64,000 bases of DNA from Proteiniclasticum ruminis (GCF_900115135.1 NZ_FOVK01000001.1:248001-312000); one strand, 5' to 3'; shown: positions 9,377 through 18,593, counted from the stretch's first letter. The notes: generated by a model from the sequence alone, not told the origin. Program-made: numbers and translations.

Positions 9377-10270
9377 TCAATTACGAAGGGGAATCACTTC
9401 TTTTCCGTTGGAACCAAAGACAACACTTCCCATCTCTTCTGTCAGGAGTATTTGTATTCCTAACGTACCATAGCGCTCCAGAATCTCAGGTGAGGGAAGA
9501 TTGTGATCATTGCCAAGACCCGAAGTGACCACCCCATATTTAGGACCCACTTTTTCGAGGAACGCCTCCGAACTGCTGGTTTTGGATCCATGATGGGGAA
9601 CCTTCATCACATCTGATGCAAGTGGGACACCCAATCTCAGTACTTCCTGTTCAACAAGCTCCTCGGCATCTGCTGTAAAGAGAAATGCATTGTTTCCCAC
9701 CACAAGTCTCATAATCGGGGAGTAATTATTGGGATTCAGATAGGCGTCCCGGTTTGGAGACAAAAACTCCATCCGGATGTCCTTGCTGAAATTCAGCGTC
9801 ATCCCGCCTTGGATATAGATGGGTTCCAGCCCATGATTCTTTACTTCACTCATCATATGCTGAAAGGATTTTGTGACAAGGTGTTTATCCGGCATATAAA
9901 AAGACTGAACATCAAAAGCACTAAGTACCTCTCCCATACCTCCGATATGATCCTCATGAGGGTGCGTCGCAATCACATAGTCCAGTTTTTCCACATCATA
10001 GCTTCTCAGATACTCGATGATCTTTTCTGCGTGTTCCTTCTCACCGGCATCAATGAGCATGTTCTGACCCATAACTTCAATAAACGTGGCATCTCCCTGT
10101 CCAATGTCAATGAAATGCACTTTCACAGGCAGGGGAGAATTCTGAATTCTTTCAACTTCAGTTGTTTTCTCAACCCCAACAATGCCATAGTCCAGAAAAA
10201 AATATATGCCCGCAAGACCCGCAAGCAGTATAGCAATCAGTATCATAGGAAAATAACTTCTTTTTCTCAT
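9377..10270 (-). CDS. Membrane-anchored ComEC-like metallo-beta-lactamase-fold hydrolase
   Basis: This 297-residue protein has one N-terminal transmembrane helix (about 8-28) and then a metallo-beta-lactamase fold of the ComEC/Rec2 C-terminal type. The metal-binding motif H103-P-H105-E-D107-H108 is intact, preceded by FIDIGQGDA and LIDAGE and followed by VPHHGSKTSSS. In ComEC this domain is thought to degrade the non-transported DNA strand. The ComEC channel itself is not encoded here, so this is a free-standing version anchored with the enzyme outside. Proteins like this are common in Firmicutes and mostly uncharacterised, so the substrate (DNA or other phosphoester) is inferred. Confidence 0.85.
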   Translation of the reverse strand: MRKRSYFPMILIAILLAGLAGIYFFLDYGIVGVEKTTEVERIQNSPLPVKVHFIDIGQGDATFIEVMGQNMLIDAGEKEHAEKIIEYLRSYDVEKLDYVIATHPHEDHIGGMGEVLSAFDVQSFYMPDKHLVTKSFQHMMSEVKNHGLEPIYIQGGMTLNFSKDIRMEFLSPNRDAYLNPNNYSPIMRLVVGNNAFLFTADAEELVEQEVLRLGVPLASDVMKVPHHGSKTSSSEAFLEKVGPKYGVVTSGLGNDHNLPSPEILERYGTLGIQILLTEEMGSVVFGSNGKEVIPLRN

Positions 10271-10456
10271 GGCTCATTTCCTTTCTTTTCATCTTCTTAT
10301 TTTACCATTAATTTCTTACTTTCTGAACCCATTCATCTCTTGTACTCCTATTATGGGAGGAGGATATCAAAATATTCCCTGAGACACAAAATCATAGGAT
10401 AAACGCAAGAAATCCCTTATAATAGAACTAGTTCAAATGGAAGAGGAGAGAAGAAC

Positions 10457-11200
10457 ATGCTTTTTGATATTATTGCAAAACTCCGTTTCGGATTGTCTCT
10501 GATCCGCCTATGGTTCAGACTGATCTGGGTAAAACGCAGGAAACAGAGCCTTTCAAAAGATGAGTATTATCATGAGATTGTAAAGAAAGCGGAAATTCAT
10601 ACTGGAGAACTGATAAAGTATTCAAAAATGAACCTTACGGTGGACGGTCTTGAGAATATACCAGATGAACCTGTGGTCTTTATGGGGAATCACCAGTCTT
10701 ATATCGATATTTATGTAACGGTCAATGCCCTGATCCAGAAGATCAAATCCCGTCATCTGACGCTCATCGGAAAGAAGGAGATTCTGAACATGCCCATCAT
10801 CGGCAGATTAGGCACAGAGATGGATGTTCTGTATCTGGACCGTGAAAATGCCCGTGAAGGACTAAAAACGATTCTGGAGGCCATCAGGCGAATCAAAGAG
10901 GAGCAGCATGATGTGCTTATTTATCCAGAAGGAACCAGAAGCAAGTCCAGAAAAATGAATGAATTCCACAAAGGGAGCTTTAAGATTGCACAGAAGTCCG
11001 GTGCAGCGATTGTTCCTATGGTGGTCAATGATGCGTATAAAGTTTTTGAGGAAACCTATCGGGTGAGACCCAATGTTCCAGTCCATCTAAGATTTCTGCC
11101 TCCGATCTATCTCAGTGAGCTGGATCCAGAGGATGAGAAAAACATCGATCAGATTCTAACAGAAAGGATCCAAAAAGAGCTGGACAGCTGGAACAGCTGA
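10457..11200 (+). CDS. plsC: 1-acyl-sn-glycerol-3-phosphate acyltransferase
   Basis: This enzyme makes phosphatidic acid by acylating lysophosphatidic acid at the membrane. It has 247 residues. The acyltransferase motif I is NH79-QSYI-D84, and motif III is YPEGTRSKS. A hydrophobic/amphipathic N-terminal segment (about 10-25) probably attaches it to the membrane. RBS GAGGAGAG lies upstream, and a TATAAT at 10418-10423 is a plausible -10 box with no clear -35. It is a single-gene unit ending in its own terminator. Confidence 0.93.
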   Translation: MLFDIIAKLRFGLSLIRLWFRLIWVKRRKQSLSKDEYYHEIVKKAEIHTGELIKYSKMNLTVDGLENIPDEPVVFMGNHQSYIDIYVTVNALIQKIKSRHLTLIGKKEILNMPIIGRLGTEMDVLYLDRENAREGLKTILEAIRRIKEEQHDVLIYPEGTRSKSRKMNEFHKGSFKIAQKSGAAIVPMVVNDAYKVFEETYRVRPNVPVHLRFLPPIYLSELDPEDEKNIDQILTERIQKELDSWNS

Positions 11201-11209
11201 GTGCATAGA

Positions 11210-11240
11210 AAAAAGCAACACTTCAGAGGTGTTGCTTTTT
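11210..11240. terminator. Bidirectional terminator between plsC and lrp-type gene
   Basis: A 7-bp GC stem (GCAACAC/GTGTTGC) is flanked by five A and five T residues, so it reads as a terminator on both strands for convergent genes. Confidence 0.88.
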
Positions 11241-11243
11241 ATA

Positions 11244-11711
11244 TTATAGCTTAATATTTCGGTCCAGTGGCTGAGAAAGGGAAATGAAGGTATCGGTTCT
11301 CTGCACTCCGCTGATCACATTGATGCTGTTCAGCAGAAGGTCTTGCAGATGAGCGATGTTCTTGCATACAAGCTTCGTGAAAATGGAGTAATCTCCTGTA
11401 GTGTAGTGAAGCTCCACTATCTCATTGATTTTTGAAAGCTCATCGATGGCCGCCTGGAAAGAAGAACTCTTGTCCAGATAAATTCCAACAAAACAGCACA
11501 CGTCATAGCCTAGTTTTGGCATATCCAACAGGATCTTTGTGCCTTTGATAATCCCCAAATCTTCCATTTTCTTCATTCTGACATGAATCGTTCCACCAGA
11601 AACATGGCATACTCTAGCGATCTCTAGATATGGTGTTCTGGCGTCTTTGATGAGAATCTCCAGTATCTGCAGATCCAAATCATCTAAATTAATACCTGCG
11701 TGACTTGTCAT
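11244..11711 (-). CDS. Lrp/AsnC-family transcriptional regulator
   Basis: This 155-residue feast/famine regulator has an N-terminal winged helix-turn-helix (about 8-58, DDLDLQILEIL through TIHVRMKKMEDLG) and a C-terminal RAM ligand-binding/oligomerisation domain (about 70-145). Members bind amino acids and wrap or bend AT-rich DNA. The intergenic DNA just upstream of its start contains a long AT-rich dyad (11728-11775), a likely autoregulatory site. The neighbouring genes do not reveal its regulon. A GGGGGTG site precedes the ATG. Confidence 0.92.
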   Translation of the reverse strand: MTSHAGINLDDLDLQILEILIKDARTPYLEIARVCHVSGGTIHVRMKKMEDLGIIKGTKILLDMPKLGYDVCCFVGIYLDKSSSFQAAIDELSKINEIVELHYTTGDYSIFTKLVCKNIAHLQDLLLNSINVISGVQRTDTFISLSQPLDRNIKL

Positions 11712-11727
11712 AATGCACCCCCATAAT

Positions 11728-11775
11728 CGATATAACTTATTATATCAAATAAAATGATATAAAATAATAATATCG
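11728..11775. promoter_or_regulatory. AT-rich imperfect dyad, candidate Lrp operator
   Basis: A 48-bp stretch begins CGATATAA and ends AATATCG. Both arms contain TGATATAA/TTATATCA-like cores around a central AATAAAA. It sits 17-64 bp upstream of the Lrp-family start codon, where these regulators usually bind to control themselves. The symmetry is imperfect. Confidence 0.5.
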
Positions 11776-11954
11776 TAAAAAAAATATTATTTTTCCATGG
11801 AATTTATAATACACAAAAAATAACGATTTGTCTAGATACTCTTTTGAAAAACAAAGTATTGTTATGATTTCTACAAAAACAGATCTGCAAGAGGGCCTCT
11901 TGCCAAGTAATTGGAAATAACCTAAAATAAGAGGGAACTGAGGAGGTTTTAATC

Positions 11955-12338
11955 TTGAACTGGAACAATTTACTTATGGTCTTTGCACTTTCTATCGGTA
12001 TTTTCGTGGTATATTCCATGGCCAATCTCTATTTCTTGAGTAAAATCAAGATCAACAAATGGATTGTACTGGTCCTGGGACTGTTCTTTCTATTCATTGG
12101 TCTGATTGTACCAGCGTATACCGACAACATGTTTCTGAATTATCTGCCCACCGGAATCTTTGTCTTCTTATTCCTGTGGTATGCTGATCTTTCAGGACTC
12201 TCAAAAATCGGAGTGCCCAAAGAAAAAACTCAAAATACACAAGTCATCAAACCAAAGGCTAAGCCAAACAAGCTGAAGTATGCGGACGAAAAAGACATCA
12301 TCCGGGACAGTGGAAAAGGCAAGAAGAAAAAGAAATAA
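11955..12338 (+). CDS. Small membrane protein of unknown function
   Basis: This 127-residue protein is not recognised. It has three hydrophobic segments (about 5-28, 36-56 and 61-80) and then a cytosolic tail rich in Lys and Pro that ends in a run of five lysines. The start codon is TTG, supported by AGGAGG 8 nt upstream and by no better ATG at the right distance. It stands alone between a divergent Lrp gene and a terminator. The basic tail could contact nucleic acid or membrane lipid, but nothing specific can be claimed. Confidence 0.75.
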   Translation: MNWNNLLMVFALSIGIFVVYSMANLYFLSKIKINKWIVLVLGLFFLFIGLIVPAYTDNMFLNYLPTGIFVFLFLWYADLSGLSKIGVPKEKTQNTQVIKPKAKPNKLKYADEKDIIRDSGKGKKKKK

Positions 12339-12357
12339 CAAAATGGTTTGAAGTGAT

Positions 12358-12390
12358 AAACCCCCGATGACTAAAAGCATCGGGGGTTTT
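12358..12390. terminator. Bidirectional terminator between the small membrane protein gene and nrdJ
   Basis: A 12-bp stem (AAACCCCCGATG with CATCGGGGGTTT) has an 8-nt loop. A- and T-tails on both sides serve convergent genes. Confidence 0.9.
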
Positions 12391-12411
12391 CGCTGTCATA
12401 CGAGTTTAATT

Positions 12412-15400
12412 TTATGAGCAACCAGTTGTAGTACCACAGTCAAGGCATACTTTACAAGTTCCATTTTTTACCATTCGCGTACTCTGACAGGTAGGGCAGA
12501 CGGAGTCGTAAATCTTCTCTCCGTTCTTCTCTGCATCTTTAATGATGTCTTTCACATCACGTTCATCTACCACAAGAGAAAGCTGTTTTGTAGCAACTTC
12601 TTCAAACTGTGCGTTAACAAAACGGGATCTGGATCTCGTAAGCACATCATTTTCTTCCGGTTTGATCTGAACTCTGGAGAAATCTCCCAGCTCAATATCA
12701 ATGACCTTGGAAATCAAGTCAGAGATGGAACTCACATTCTTAATGTATGGATGCTTGGACACAAATCCGTATGGCTCATATTTCTGGCCTCTCAGCATTC
12801 TAGAAATGTCCTTTGGTGGAATATGATACTGGAGCATCACAGAAATGGTCTTTGATAAAGAGTTCAGAAGTCCAGTGATCAGTGTTCCTTCACGGTCTGT
12901 GGTCATATAGATTTCTGAAATTTCGCCACGAACATTTCTGTTCACCGTAATATATACTTTAACATCTTCAATCTGTGCTGGATGGGTGTGTCCTGCACGA
13001 ATTCCTGTCATCTTTTCTCTTCTGTTTCCTGCTACACTGGATGATTTTGGCATATGGTTCTTCGCTTCCTTCGCATAAGAAAGAAGCGCATCATAGGTAA
13101 GATTCTCCAGTGCCAGATTCTCATCCTTATAGTCGATCTTGGTGTTCAGCGGCTGAGCGAACTTGGAACCATCACGATAGAGAGAAATACCCTTTACGCC
13201 AGTTTCCCAGGAACGGATATGCACTTCCTTGAAATCTTCCACCGTTGCTTCCTTTGGCAGATTGACAGTTTTGGAGATAGCACCAGATACCAGTGGGGTA
13301 AGAGCCGCCACCATGTATACATGTCCATAGTGATGAATAAATCTCCTTCCTGTTCCACAAACATTCGCTGTATCAAAGATTGGATAGTGTTCTTCTTTCA
13401 GGTGAGGCGCACCCTCAATCTTGCCATCCACAACCATGCCATTTTCTTCCTTGCCGACATAATCCATGATGTCTTTGATTTCATCCCGGCTATAGCCAAG
13501 ATTCTTCAATGCCACTTCGATGATAGGGTTCGCAATGGTCATATATCCACCGCCAACCAGTTTCTTATAAACAACATGAGAGAAGAAAGGTTCAATGGAT
13601 GTAGCTGCACAGTCCATGGCAAAGGAGATGGTACCAGTAGGAGCAATTACACTCACCTGAGCATTTCTATATCCATACTTCTCTCCCTGTTCCACAGCTT
13701 CCATCCAGGATTCTTTCAGTGTGTCACTCAGTTCCACATGTCCAATATTCTGAAGAACCCCATGGTTCACTCTAAACGGCTCATAGTGGAGCTCTTCCAG
13801 TTCAGAATCCAGTGCACCTGCAACTCTTGCATGGTTTCTGATGACACGGTTCATATAAGGTTTGTTGATGCCGTATTTCTCAAATGTACCCACTGCCTTT
13901 GCCATAAGAGCGGAAACATGATAACTTTCTCCTGTAATCAGTCCCATAATCGCTGCAGACAATGCTCTCGCTTCCTCAGAATCGTAAGGAATGCCTAGCG
14001 CCATGAGCAGGGAAGCACTGTTTGCAAGGCCTAGCCCTGTAGTCCTGAACATATAGGTCTTTCTTGCGATATCTACGGTAGGGAACTGTCCCCAGTGGAT
14101 TGACGCTTCCAGCAAAAGCTGGTTCAGTCCGATCATATGCTTCAGACCTCTCACATCCAGATGGTTTTTCTCCACATCGTAGAATCTGTAAATATTAAGA
14201 GAAGCAAGATTACAGCTGGTGTCATCCAAGAATGCATACTCTCCACATGGGTTGGTGGAGTTCAGCATGTTGTGCTTTGCATACAGTTCTCCATCTTCTC
14301 CTGCAGGGCAGGTATGCCATGCATTGAATGTATCTGTGAACTGAGGGGCAGGGTCAGCAGACTTACAAGCAGCATCATTGAACTCTTCCCAGAGCTTTGC
14401 CACTTCAATGTCTCGGTTGACTCTTTCATCTACTCTTCCTTTGAGTGTGATGGTTTCATTAGGATTTTCCCCAAGGTTTCTCACTTTTCTCATGAAATCA
14501 TCTGAGATTCTCAAGGAGTTGTTTGAATTCTGACCAGATACCGTCTCGTAAGCTTCTCCATCGATGTCCGCATCATACCCCATCTTGGATAATGCGCGTA
14601 CCTTGTCCTCCTCTTTTGCTTTCCAAAGAATGAACTCTTCAATCTCTGGATGGTCAATATCAAGACAAACCATCTTTGCCGCTCTTCTTGTGGTTCCACC
14701 GGATTTGATGGCACCCGCATTTCTGTCAAGTCCCTTCAGGAAGCTCATGAGCCCTGAGGAAACTCCACCACCAGTGAGATTCTCTCCAATGGCTCTGATG
14801 TTTGAGAAGTTTGTTCCAGTTCCTGAACCGCCTTTAAAAAGCTTGGTTTCTGTCACATACTGTTCTGAGATGGAATGGTCTCCAAGAAGCTTATCTTCAA
14901 TGGAAAGTATAAAGCAGGCTGATGCCTGTGTTCTTGAATAGGTGTCTTTGGACTTGACCACTTTCTTCTCGGTTTCATCATAGTAGAAGAGGTCATTTTG
15001 TCCGCCGGTGATACCATAGCTTAAATGAAGCCCTGTGTTGAACCATTGTGGAGAGTTTGGCGCATACATCTGATTCAGCAGTCCATAGACCATTTCATCA
15101 TAATAGATGTCCTTTTCCTCGTCTGTTGTGATGATTCCTTCATCCACAAGTGATTCTGTCCAGAAATTCACCATTCTGTGGGCTACCATGCGCATGGAGT
15201 TTTCATAGCCAAGCTCATTGTTCACACCGGCTTTTCTAAAATACTTGGAAGCGATGATATCTACTGCATTTTGCGAATAATGTGCAGGAAACTCCAGATC
15301 TTTCATATCCACCAGAACTTTACCGGTCTTATGATTTTTCAGAAGCACATCTCTCTTGGTCCATTCAAACAGATCATATACAGTTTTGTCTTTATTATTC

Positions 15401-15450
15401 TCCAGCTCTTTAGTATAATAACGTTTGAACAAGTCTTTAATATCCTTCAT
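12412..15450 (-). CDS. nrdJ: Adenosylcobalamin-dependent ribonucleoside-diphosphate reductase (class II)
   Basis: This enzyme reduces ribonucleotides to deoxyribonucleotides using an adenosylcobalamin-derived radical, independent of oxygen. The protein has 1012 residues when started at the ATG at 15450, which has AGGAGG just upstream; an in-frame extension to 15495 lacks an RBS. The barrel shows the catalytic NPCGE context (STNPCGEYAFLDDTSCN), and an early SACFILSIED cysteine of the redox pair. After the barrel comes a TSCPD-like region (about 830-960). The C-terminus is a zinc-ribbon-like tail with CPTC and CKVCLDC that ends in GCS. Its presence implies B12 synthesis or uptake elsewhere in the genome. 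Confidence 0.95.
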   Translation of the reverse strand: MKDIKDLFKRYYTKELENNKDKTVYDLFEWTKRDVLLKNHKTGKVLVDMKDLEFPAHYSQNAVDIIASKYFRKAGVNNELGYENSMRMVAHRMVNFWTESLVDEGIITTDEEKDIYYDEMVYGLLNQMYAPNSPQWFNTGLHLSYGITGGQNDLFYYDETEKKVVKSKDTYSRTQASACFILSIEDKLLGDHSISEQYVTETKLFKGGSGTGTNFSNIRAIGENLTGGGVSSGLMSFLKGLDRNAGAIKSGGTTRRAAKMVCLDIDHPEIEEFILWKAKEEDKVRALSKMGYDADIDGEAYETVSGQNSNNSLRISDDFMRKVRNLGENPNETITLKGRVDERVNRDIEVAKLWEEFNDAACKSADPAPQFTDTFNAWHTCPAGEDGELYAKHNMLNSTNPCGEYAFLDDTSCNLASLNIYRFYDVEKNHLDVRGLKHMIGLNQLLLEASIHWGQFPTVDIARKTYMFRTTGLGLANSASLLMALGIPYDSEEARALSAAIMGLITGESYHVSALMAKAVGTFEKYGINKPYMNRVIRNHARVAGALDSELEELHYEPFRVNHGVLQNIGHVELSDTLKESWMEAVEQGEKYGYRNAQVSVIAPTGTISFAMDCAATSIEPFFSHVVYKKLVGGGYMTIANPIIEVALKNLGYSRDEIKDIMDYVGKEENGMVVDGKIEGAPHLKEEHYPIFDTANVCGTGRRFIHHYGHVYMVAALTPLVSGAISKTVNLPKEATVEDFKEVHIRSWETGVKGISLYRDGSKFAQPLNTKIDYKDENLALENLTYDALLSYAKEAKNHMPKSSSVAGNRREKMTGIRAGHTHPAQIEDVKVYITVNRNVRGEISEIYMTTDREGTLITGLLNSLSKTISVMLQYHIPPKDISRMLRGQKYEPYGFVSKHPYIKNVSSISDLISKVIDIELGDFSRVQIKPEENDVLTRSRSRFVNAQFEEVATKQLSLVVDERDVKDIIKDAEKNGEKIYDSVCPTCQSTRMVKNGTCKVCLDCGTTTGCS

Positions 15451-15639
15451 TTCGAACCTCCTGAATTTATTACGATGGCTTAAGTATAATACCATATCTA
15501 GTGCAATTCAACCTTAAAAAACACAACATATAGATTTTTTGCCAGTTTCGCAATAGGAACACCTTGGGGTTCAAAGAAAAGAAATTTAATAGGATTTTCA
15601 AAGGTCAAAAAAACTAAATTCAGAAAGGTAGGCTGATGT

Positions 15640-16155
15640 ATGATAAAATCACTGAATACACTCACACCAGAAATAAATGAGCATACCTTTATCGCAGAAA
15701 ATGCAGTGGTCATTGGGGATGTTCATATTGGTGAAGGTTCCTCTGTGTGGTATGGATCTGTTCTCCGTGGAGATGTTGCTCCCATAAGAGTGGGTAAGAA
15801 AACAAACATTCAGGATTTATGTATTTTCCACTCAGACCATGGCCTGATTTTGGAAATAGGAGATGCCGTCACCATCGGGCACAGCTGCATCATTCACGGC
15901 ACAAAGATACTAGGCCACTCCATCATCGGCATGGGGAGCATTTTGTTGAATGGATCCGTCATAGAAAAAAACACCATACTCGGTGCTGGCAGTCTAGTCA
16001 CCGAAGGAAAAGTAGTGAAAGAAGGAGAACTTTGGATGGGTCGGCCAGCAAAGTTCATCAGGAATCTCACTCCGGAAGAAGTGCTGAAGATTGAGGCTTC
16101 TGCTGAAAATTATTACCAAAATGGCCTGACGCATAAAGGAGAAAACAATGATTAA
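15640..16155 (+). CDS. Gamma-carbonic anhydrase-like hexapeptide-repeat protein
   Basis: This 171-residue left-handed beta-helix protein of the gamma-carbonic anhydrase/YrdA/PaaY family forms trimers with metal at the interface. Candidate zinc ligands are H64, H81 and H86; the H81-x4-H86 spacing matches the archaeal Cam pair. Many members lack proven carbonic anhydrase activity, so the activity is an inference. The ATG follows AAGGTAGG. Its end overlaps the start of the CvfB gene by 8 bp, which implies translational coupling. Confidence 0.87.
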   Translation: MIKSLNTLTPEINEHTFIAENAVVIGDVHIGEGSSVWYGSVLRGDVAPIRVGKKTNIQDLCIFHSDHGLILEIGDAVTIGHSCIIHGTKILGHSIIGMGSILLNGSVIEKNTILGAGSLVTEGKVVKEGELWMGRPAKFIRNLTPEEVLKIEASAENYYQNGLTHKGENND

Positions 16156-17005
16156 ATTTGGAGATTACAACGAACTGAAAGTAGCCAGAGAAGCATCTTT
16201 TGGCCTGTATCTTGATAAAGAAACAGGCAACACCTCAGATGATATTCTTCTCCCAACAGGGAGTATCGTAGGAGAGACACCAAAAGTCGGTGAGACCGTA
16301 ACTGTCTTTATCTATCGGGATTCCAAGGACCGTCTGATAGCCACCATGAAGAAACCTATCGTTACCGTTGACAACACTGCTGTACTTAGTGTAACTTCCG
16401 TAACAAACTTCGGAGCATTTGTAAATTTCGGTCTGGAAAGAGACATCCTGGTACCCCAAAGAGAAATGAAATTCCCATTGGAGACGGGAAAAGAATACCT
16501 TTTCTTTATCTATGAGGATAAGACTGGACGTCTGGCTGCTTCCACTGAAGTGGGCAGATATCTGGAAACACCTGAAGAGGATCTCTACAAAGTAGGGGAC
16601 ACTGTTTCAGGTATTATTTATAATAAGCAGACAAACGGCACCCTGGAAGTTGCCATAGATGATGTGTATCCAGGAATCATATTGGTGAATGAATACTTCT
16701 TCAACGCAAATCCAGGCGACAGAATTTCTGGAACTGTGAAAAAAATACTGGAAGATGGAAGAATCAGCTTCACACCAAGAAAAAAAATGATAGAAGCAAA
16801 AGAGGAGCTTTCTGATACCATCCTCAGATATCTGGAAGATCATGATGGATTTATGCCTTACAATGACAAATCCACACCAGATGAAATCAAGAAAAAATGG
16901 AACAGCAGCAAGAATTATTTCAAGATTGCGCTGGGAAACCTCATGAAAAAAGGCCTGATCCGACAGGATGAAAAAGGAACGCACCTCGTGAAAGAAGAAA
17001 AGTAA
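16148..17005 (+). CDS. cvfB: CvfB-type S1-domain RNA-binding protein
   Basis: This 285-residue protein of the CvfB (YitL) family has three consecutive S1-like RNA-binding beta-barrels (about 1-65, 70-135 and 145-210) and a C-terminal winged-helix region (about 225-285). In Staphylococcus CvfB affects virulence gene expression and binds poly-U RNA; its role in clostridia is unknown. It overlaps the upstream gamma-CA gene by 8 bp and is followed after 13 bp by the fRMsr gene, so all three share a transcript. Confidence 0.88.
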   Translation: MIKFGDYNELKVAREASFGLYLDKETGNTSDDILLPTGSIVGETPKVGETVTVFIYRDSKDRLIATMKKPIVTVDNTAVLSVTSVTNFGAFVNFGLERDILVPQREMKFPLETGKEYLFFIYEDKTGRLAASTEVGRYLETPEEDLYKVGDTVSGIIYNKQTNGTLEVAIDDVYPGIILVNEYFFNANPGDRISGTVKKILEDGRISFTPRKKMIEAKEELSDTILRYLEDHDGFMPYNDKSTPDEIKKKWNSSKNYFKIALGNLMKKGLIRQDEKGTHLVKEEK

Positions 17006-17018
17006 AGGGGAGACCAGC

Positions 17019-17501
17019 ATGTTAGAGACAAAAGATCCAAAAGGAATGACTGCAGAGAAGAAACTGGAAAGTGCTCTTCTCTTTACAAAGGCGCAACTGA
17101 AAAATGAAAAAGACACTCTGGCAAATCTATCCAACATCAGTGCCATCATAAACATGTACATGGATGATATCAACTGGGTCGGCTTTTATCTGATGAAAGA
17201 AGGCACCCTGATCCTTGGACCATTCCAGGGAAAACCAGCCTGCAACAGAATCGCTGTGGGAGAAGGGGTTTGTGGAACAGCGGTGCAGGAAAGAAAAACC
17301 CAGCGTGTGGACGATGTGCTCAGTCTTGATAATCATATCGCTTGTGATTCAGCATCCCGTTCAGAGCTGGTGGTTCCCATATATAAAGAAGGGGTTATTT
17401 TTGGCGTTCTTGACATCGACAGTCCTTCACTGGCCCGGTTCAGCGATCTGGAGCAAACGTATATGGAGAAGCTTGTGAACCTTCTAGAAAACTCACTGTG
17501 A
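17019..17501 (+). CDS. msrC: Free methionine-(R)-sulfoxide reductase (GAF domain)
   Basis: This 160-residue single GAF domain reduces free L-methionine-(R)-sulfoxide. All three catalytic/resolving cysteines of the family are present: C75 (GKPACNRI), C85 (GEGVCGTA) and C109 (NHIACDS), together with the conserved SELVVP. It is the last gene of the cluster with cvfB. Its presence in an anaerobe points to occasional oxidative damage and to methionine salvage, fitting with the MetNIQ transporter elsewhere in the window. RBS GGGGAG precedes the ATG. Confidence 0.93.
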   Translation: MLETKDPKGMTAEKKLESALLFTKAQLKNEKDTLANLSNISAIINMYMDDINWVGFYLMKEGTLILGPFQGKPACNRIAVGEGVCGTAVQERKTQRVDDVLSLDNHIACDSASRSELVVPIYKEGVIFGVLDIDSPSLARFSDLEQTYMEKLVNLLENSL

Positions 17502-17513
17502 TCATAACATAAT

Positions 17514-17552
17514 AAAGCACTGAAAGAATTAGAGTTCTTTCAGTGCTTTTTA
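17514..17552. terminator. Bidirectional terminator between msrC and FUSC-like gene
   Basis: A 15-bp perfect stem (AAAGCACTGAAAGAA and its complement) has a 6-nt loop followed by T residues. It serves both convergent genes. Confidence 0.9.
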
Positions 17553-17558
17553 TTTACA

Positions 17559-18593
17559 TTATTTCACCCGAAATTGTTCTTCCACTATGGTATTGTATTC
17601 TGAAAAAATCAGATCCAAATTCTCATAGATTCTTTTTGCCTGATCATCTTCCAGCTCATACACATGATAGTGAGGCATGAAATTATCCCTGTCAGGACTT
17701 GCTGAGAGAAAATCAAGTTGTCCGAACTTATACATGAAATCATGGTAGGATTTCAGCTGATCCGGTTTTATCCTGACTTTAAATGTATCTTTGATGAAGC
17801 AGCTGTCATAGGCCAAATGGGTCATCAGTTTCATTCTTTTTACAACATCTTTGGCGGTTTCCAGATGCTCCTTCTCCAATATTTTAAGGGGGAGGAGAGG
17901 GTCTTTTGACAATGCGGCCAAATTACTGGAGACCGTTTCAATATCAGCAAAAGCAGAAGAGAATACTGCATTATATTGTGGCTGCAAATCTCCTTCTTCC
18001 GTCAGAAAACGGTACGTATAGCTCATGACAAAATCCAGCTTCACCTTCACATATTCCAGCCTCTTTTTTGTGATTTTCCTGTAATAGATCAAGGAAAACA
18101 CAAGATTGAAAACCATGGCTATGAAGACACCAAGGCCCAGCGCAAAAATCCGCAATCTGATGGTCAGAAGGATGCTGGGATTCCCCAATGCATCGCTTTG
18201 GAGATATTGCGTCATATAAATACTTGTGAATATCGCCACTGGCGAGACAGCCGTGTAGTCAATTTTTAGCGCAATAAAGAGCGTCAGTCCCATCCCTAGC
18301 ATAACTGTTACTACATTCACACCAAGTATATAGACTAAAACTCCTGTTGTCACCGCACCAAGAAACGATGCCAGAAGCTGGTTGATCCCGCCTTTTACAG
18401 CAGAAATATTAGTTGCCTCTAAATTATACATAACACCAAGCAGCACAGAAATCATATCCAGTCTTGTGACAGAAAACATATTGCCTAAGATGTAACCGGT
18501 ACCGATGGCAAGCATGGCTTTTACGATATAGAGCCAAGAGTCCAGAAGTACCGCTTCTTTTTTGAGTCCTAAGAATCTTTTTGATCTTTCCAT
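17559..18593 (-). CDS. FUSC/aromatic-acid-exporter-like membrane protein
   Basis: This 344-residue protein has about six hydrophobic helices in residues 18-172 and then a cytoplasmic helical domain of about 170 residues. The arrangement matches the ArAE/FUSC family (half-size Firmicute form), which is linked to aromatic acid or other organic anion efflux. The substrate cannot be told from sequence. A GTGAGG site precedes the ATG. It is a single-gene unit. Confidence 0.75.
   Translation of the reverse strand: MERSKRFLGLKKEAVLLDSWLYIVKAMLAIGTGYILGNMFSVTRLDMISVLLGVMYNLEATNISAVKGGINQLLASFLGAVTTGVLVYILGVNVVTVMLGMGLTLFIALKIDYTAVSPVAIFTSIYMTQYLQSDALGNPSILLTIRLRIFALGLGVFIAMVFNLVFSLIYYRKITKKRLEYVKVKLDFVMSYTYRFLTEEGDLQPQYNAVFSSAFADIETVSSNLAALSKDPLLPLKILEKEHLETAKDVVKRMKLMTHLAYDSCFIKDTFKVRIKPDQLKSYHDFMYKFGQLDFLSASPDRDNFMPHYHVYELEDDQAKRIYENLDLIFSEYNTIVEEQFRVK

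Noticed and set aside
9809-10402. 197-residue plus-strand frame over the ComEC-like hydrolase gene
   Set aside because: It is antisense to the metal-binding domain and extends into the plsC promoter region; no RBS.
13054-13998. 314-residue open frame on the plus strand inside nrdJ
   Set aside because: It lies fully antisense to conserved ribonucleotide reductase sequence and is Cys/His-rich in an irregular way typical of reverse frames; no start signal.
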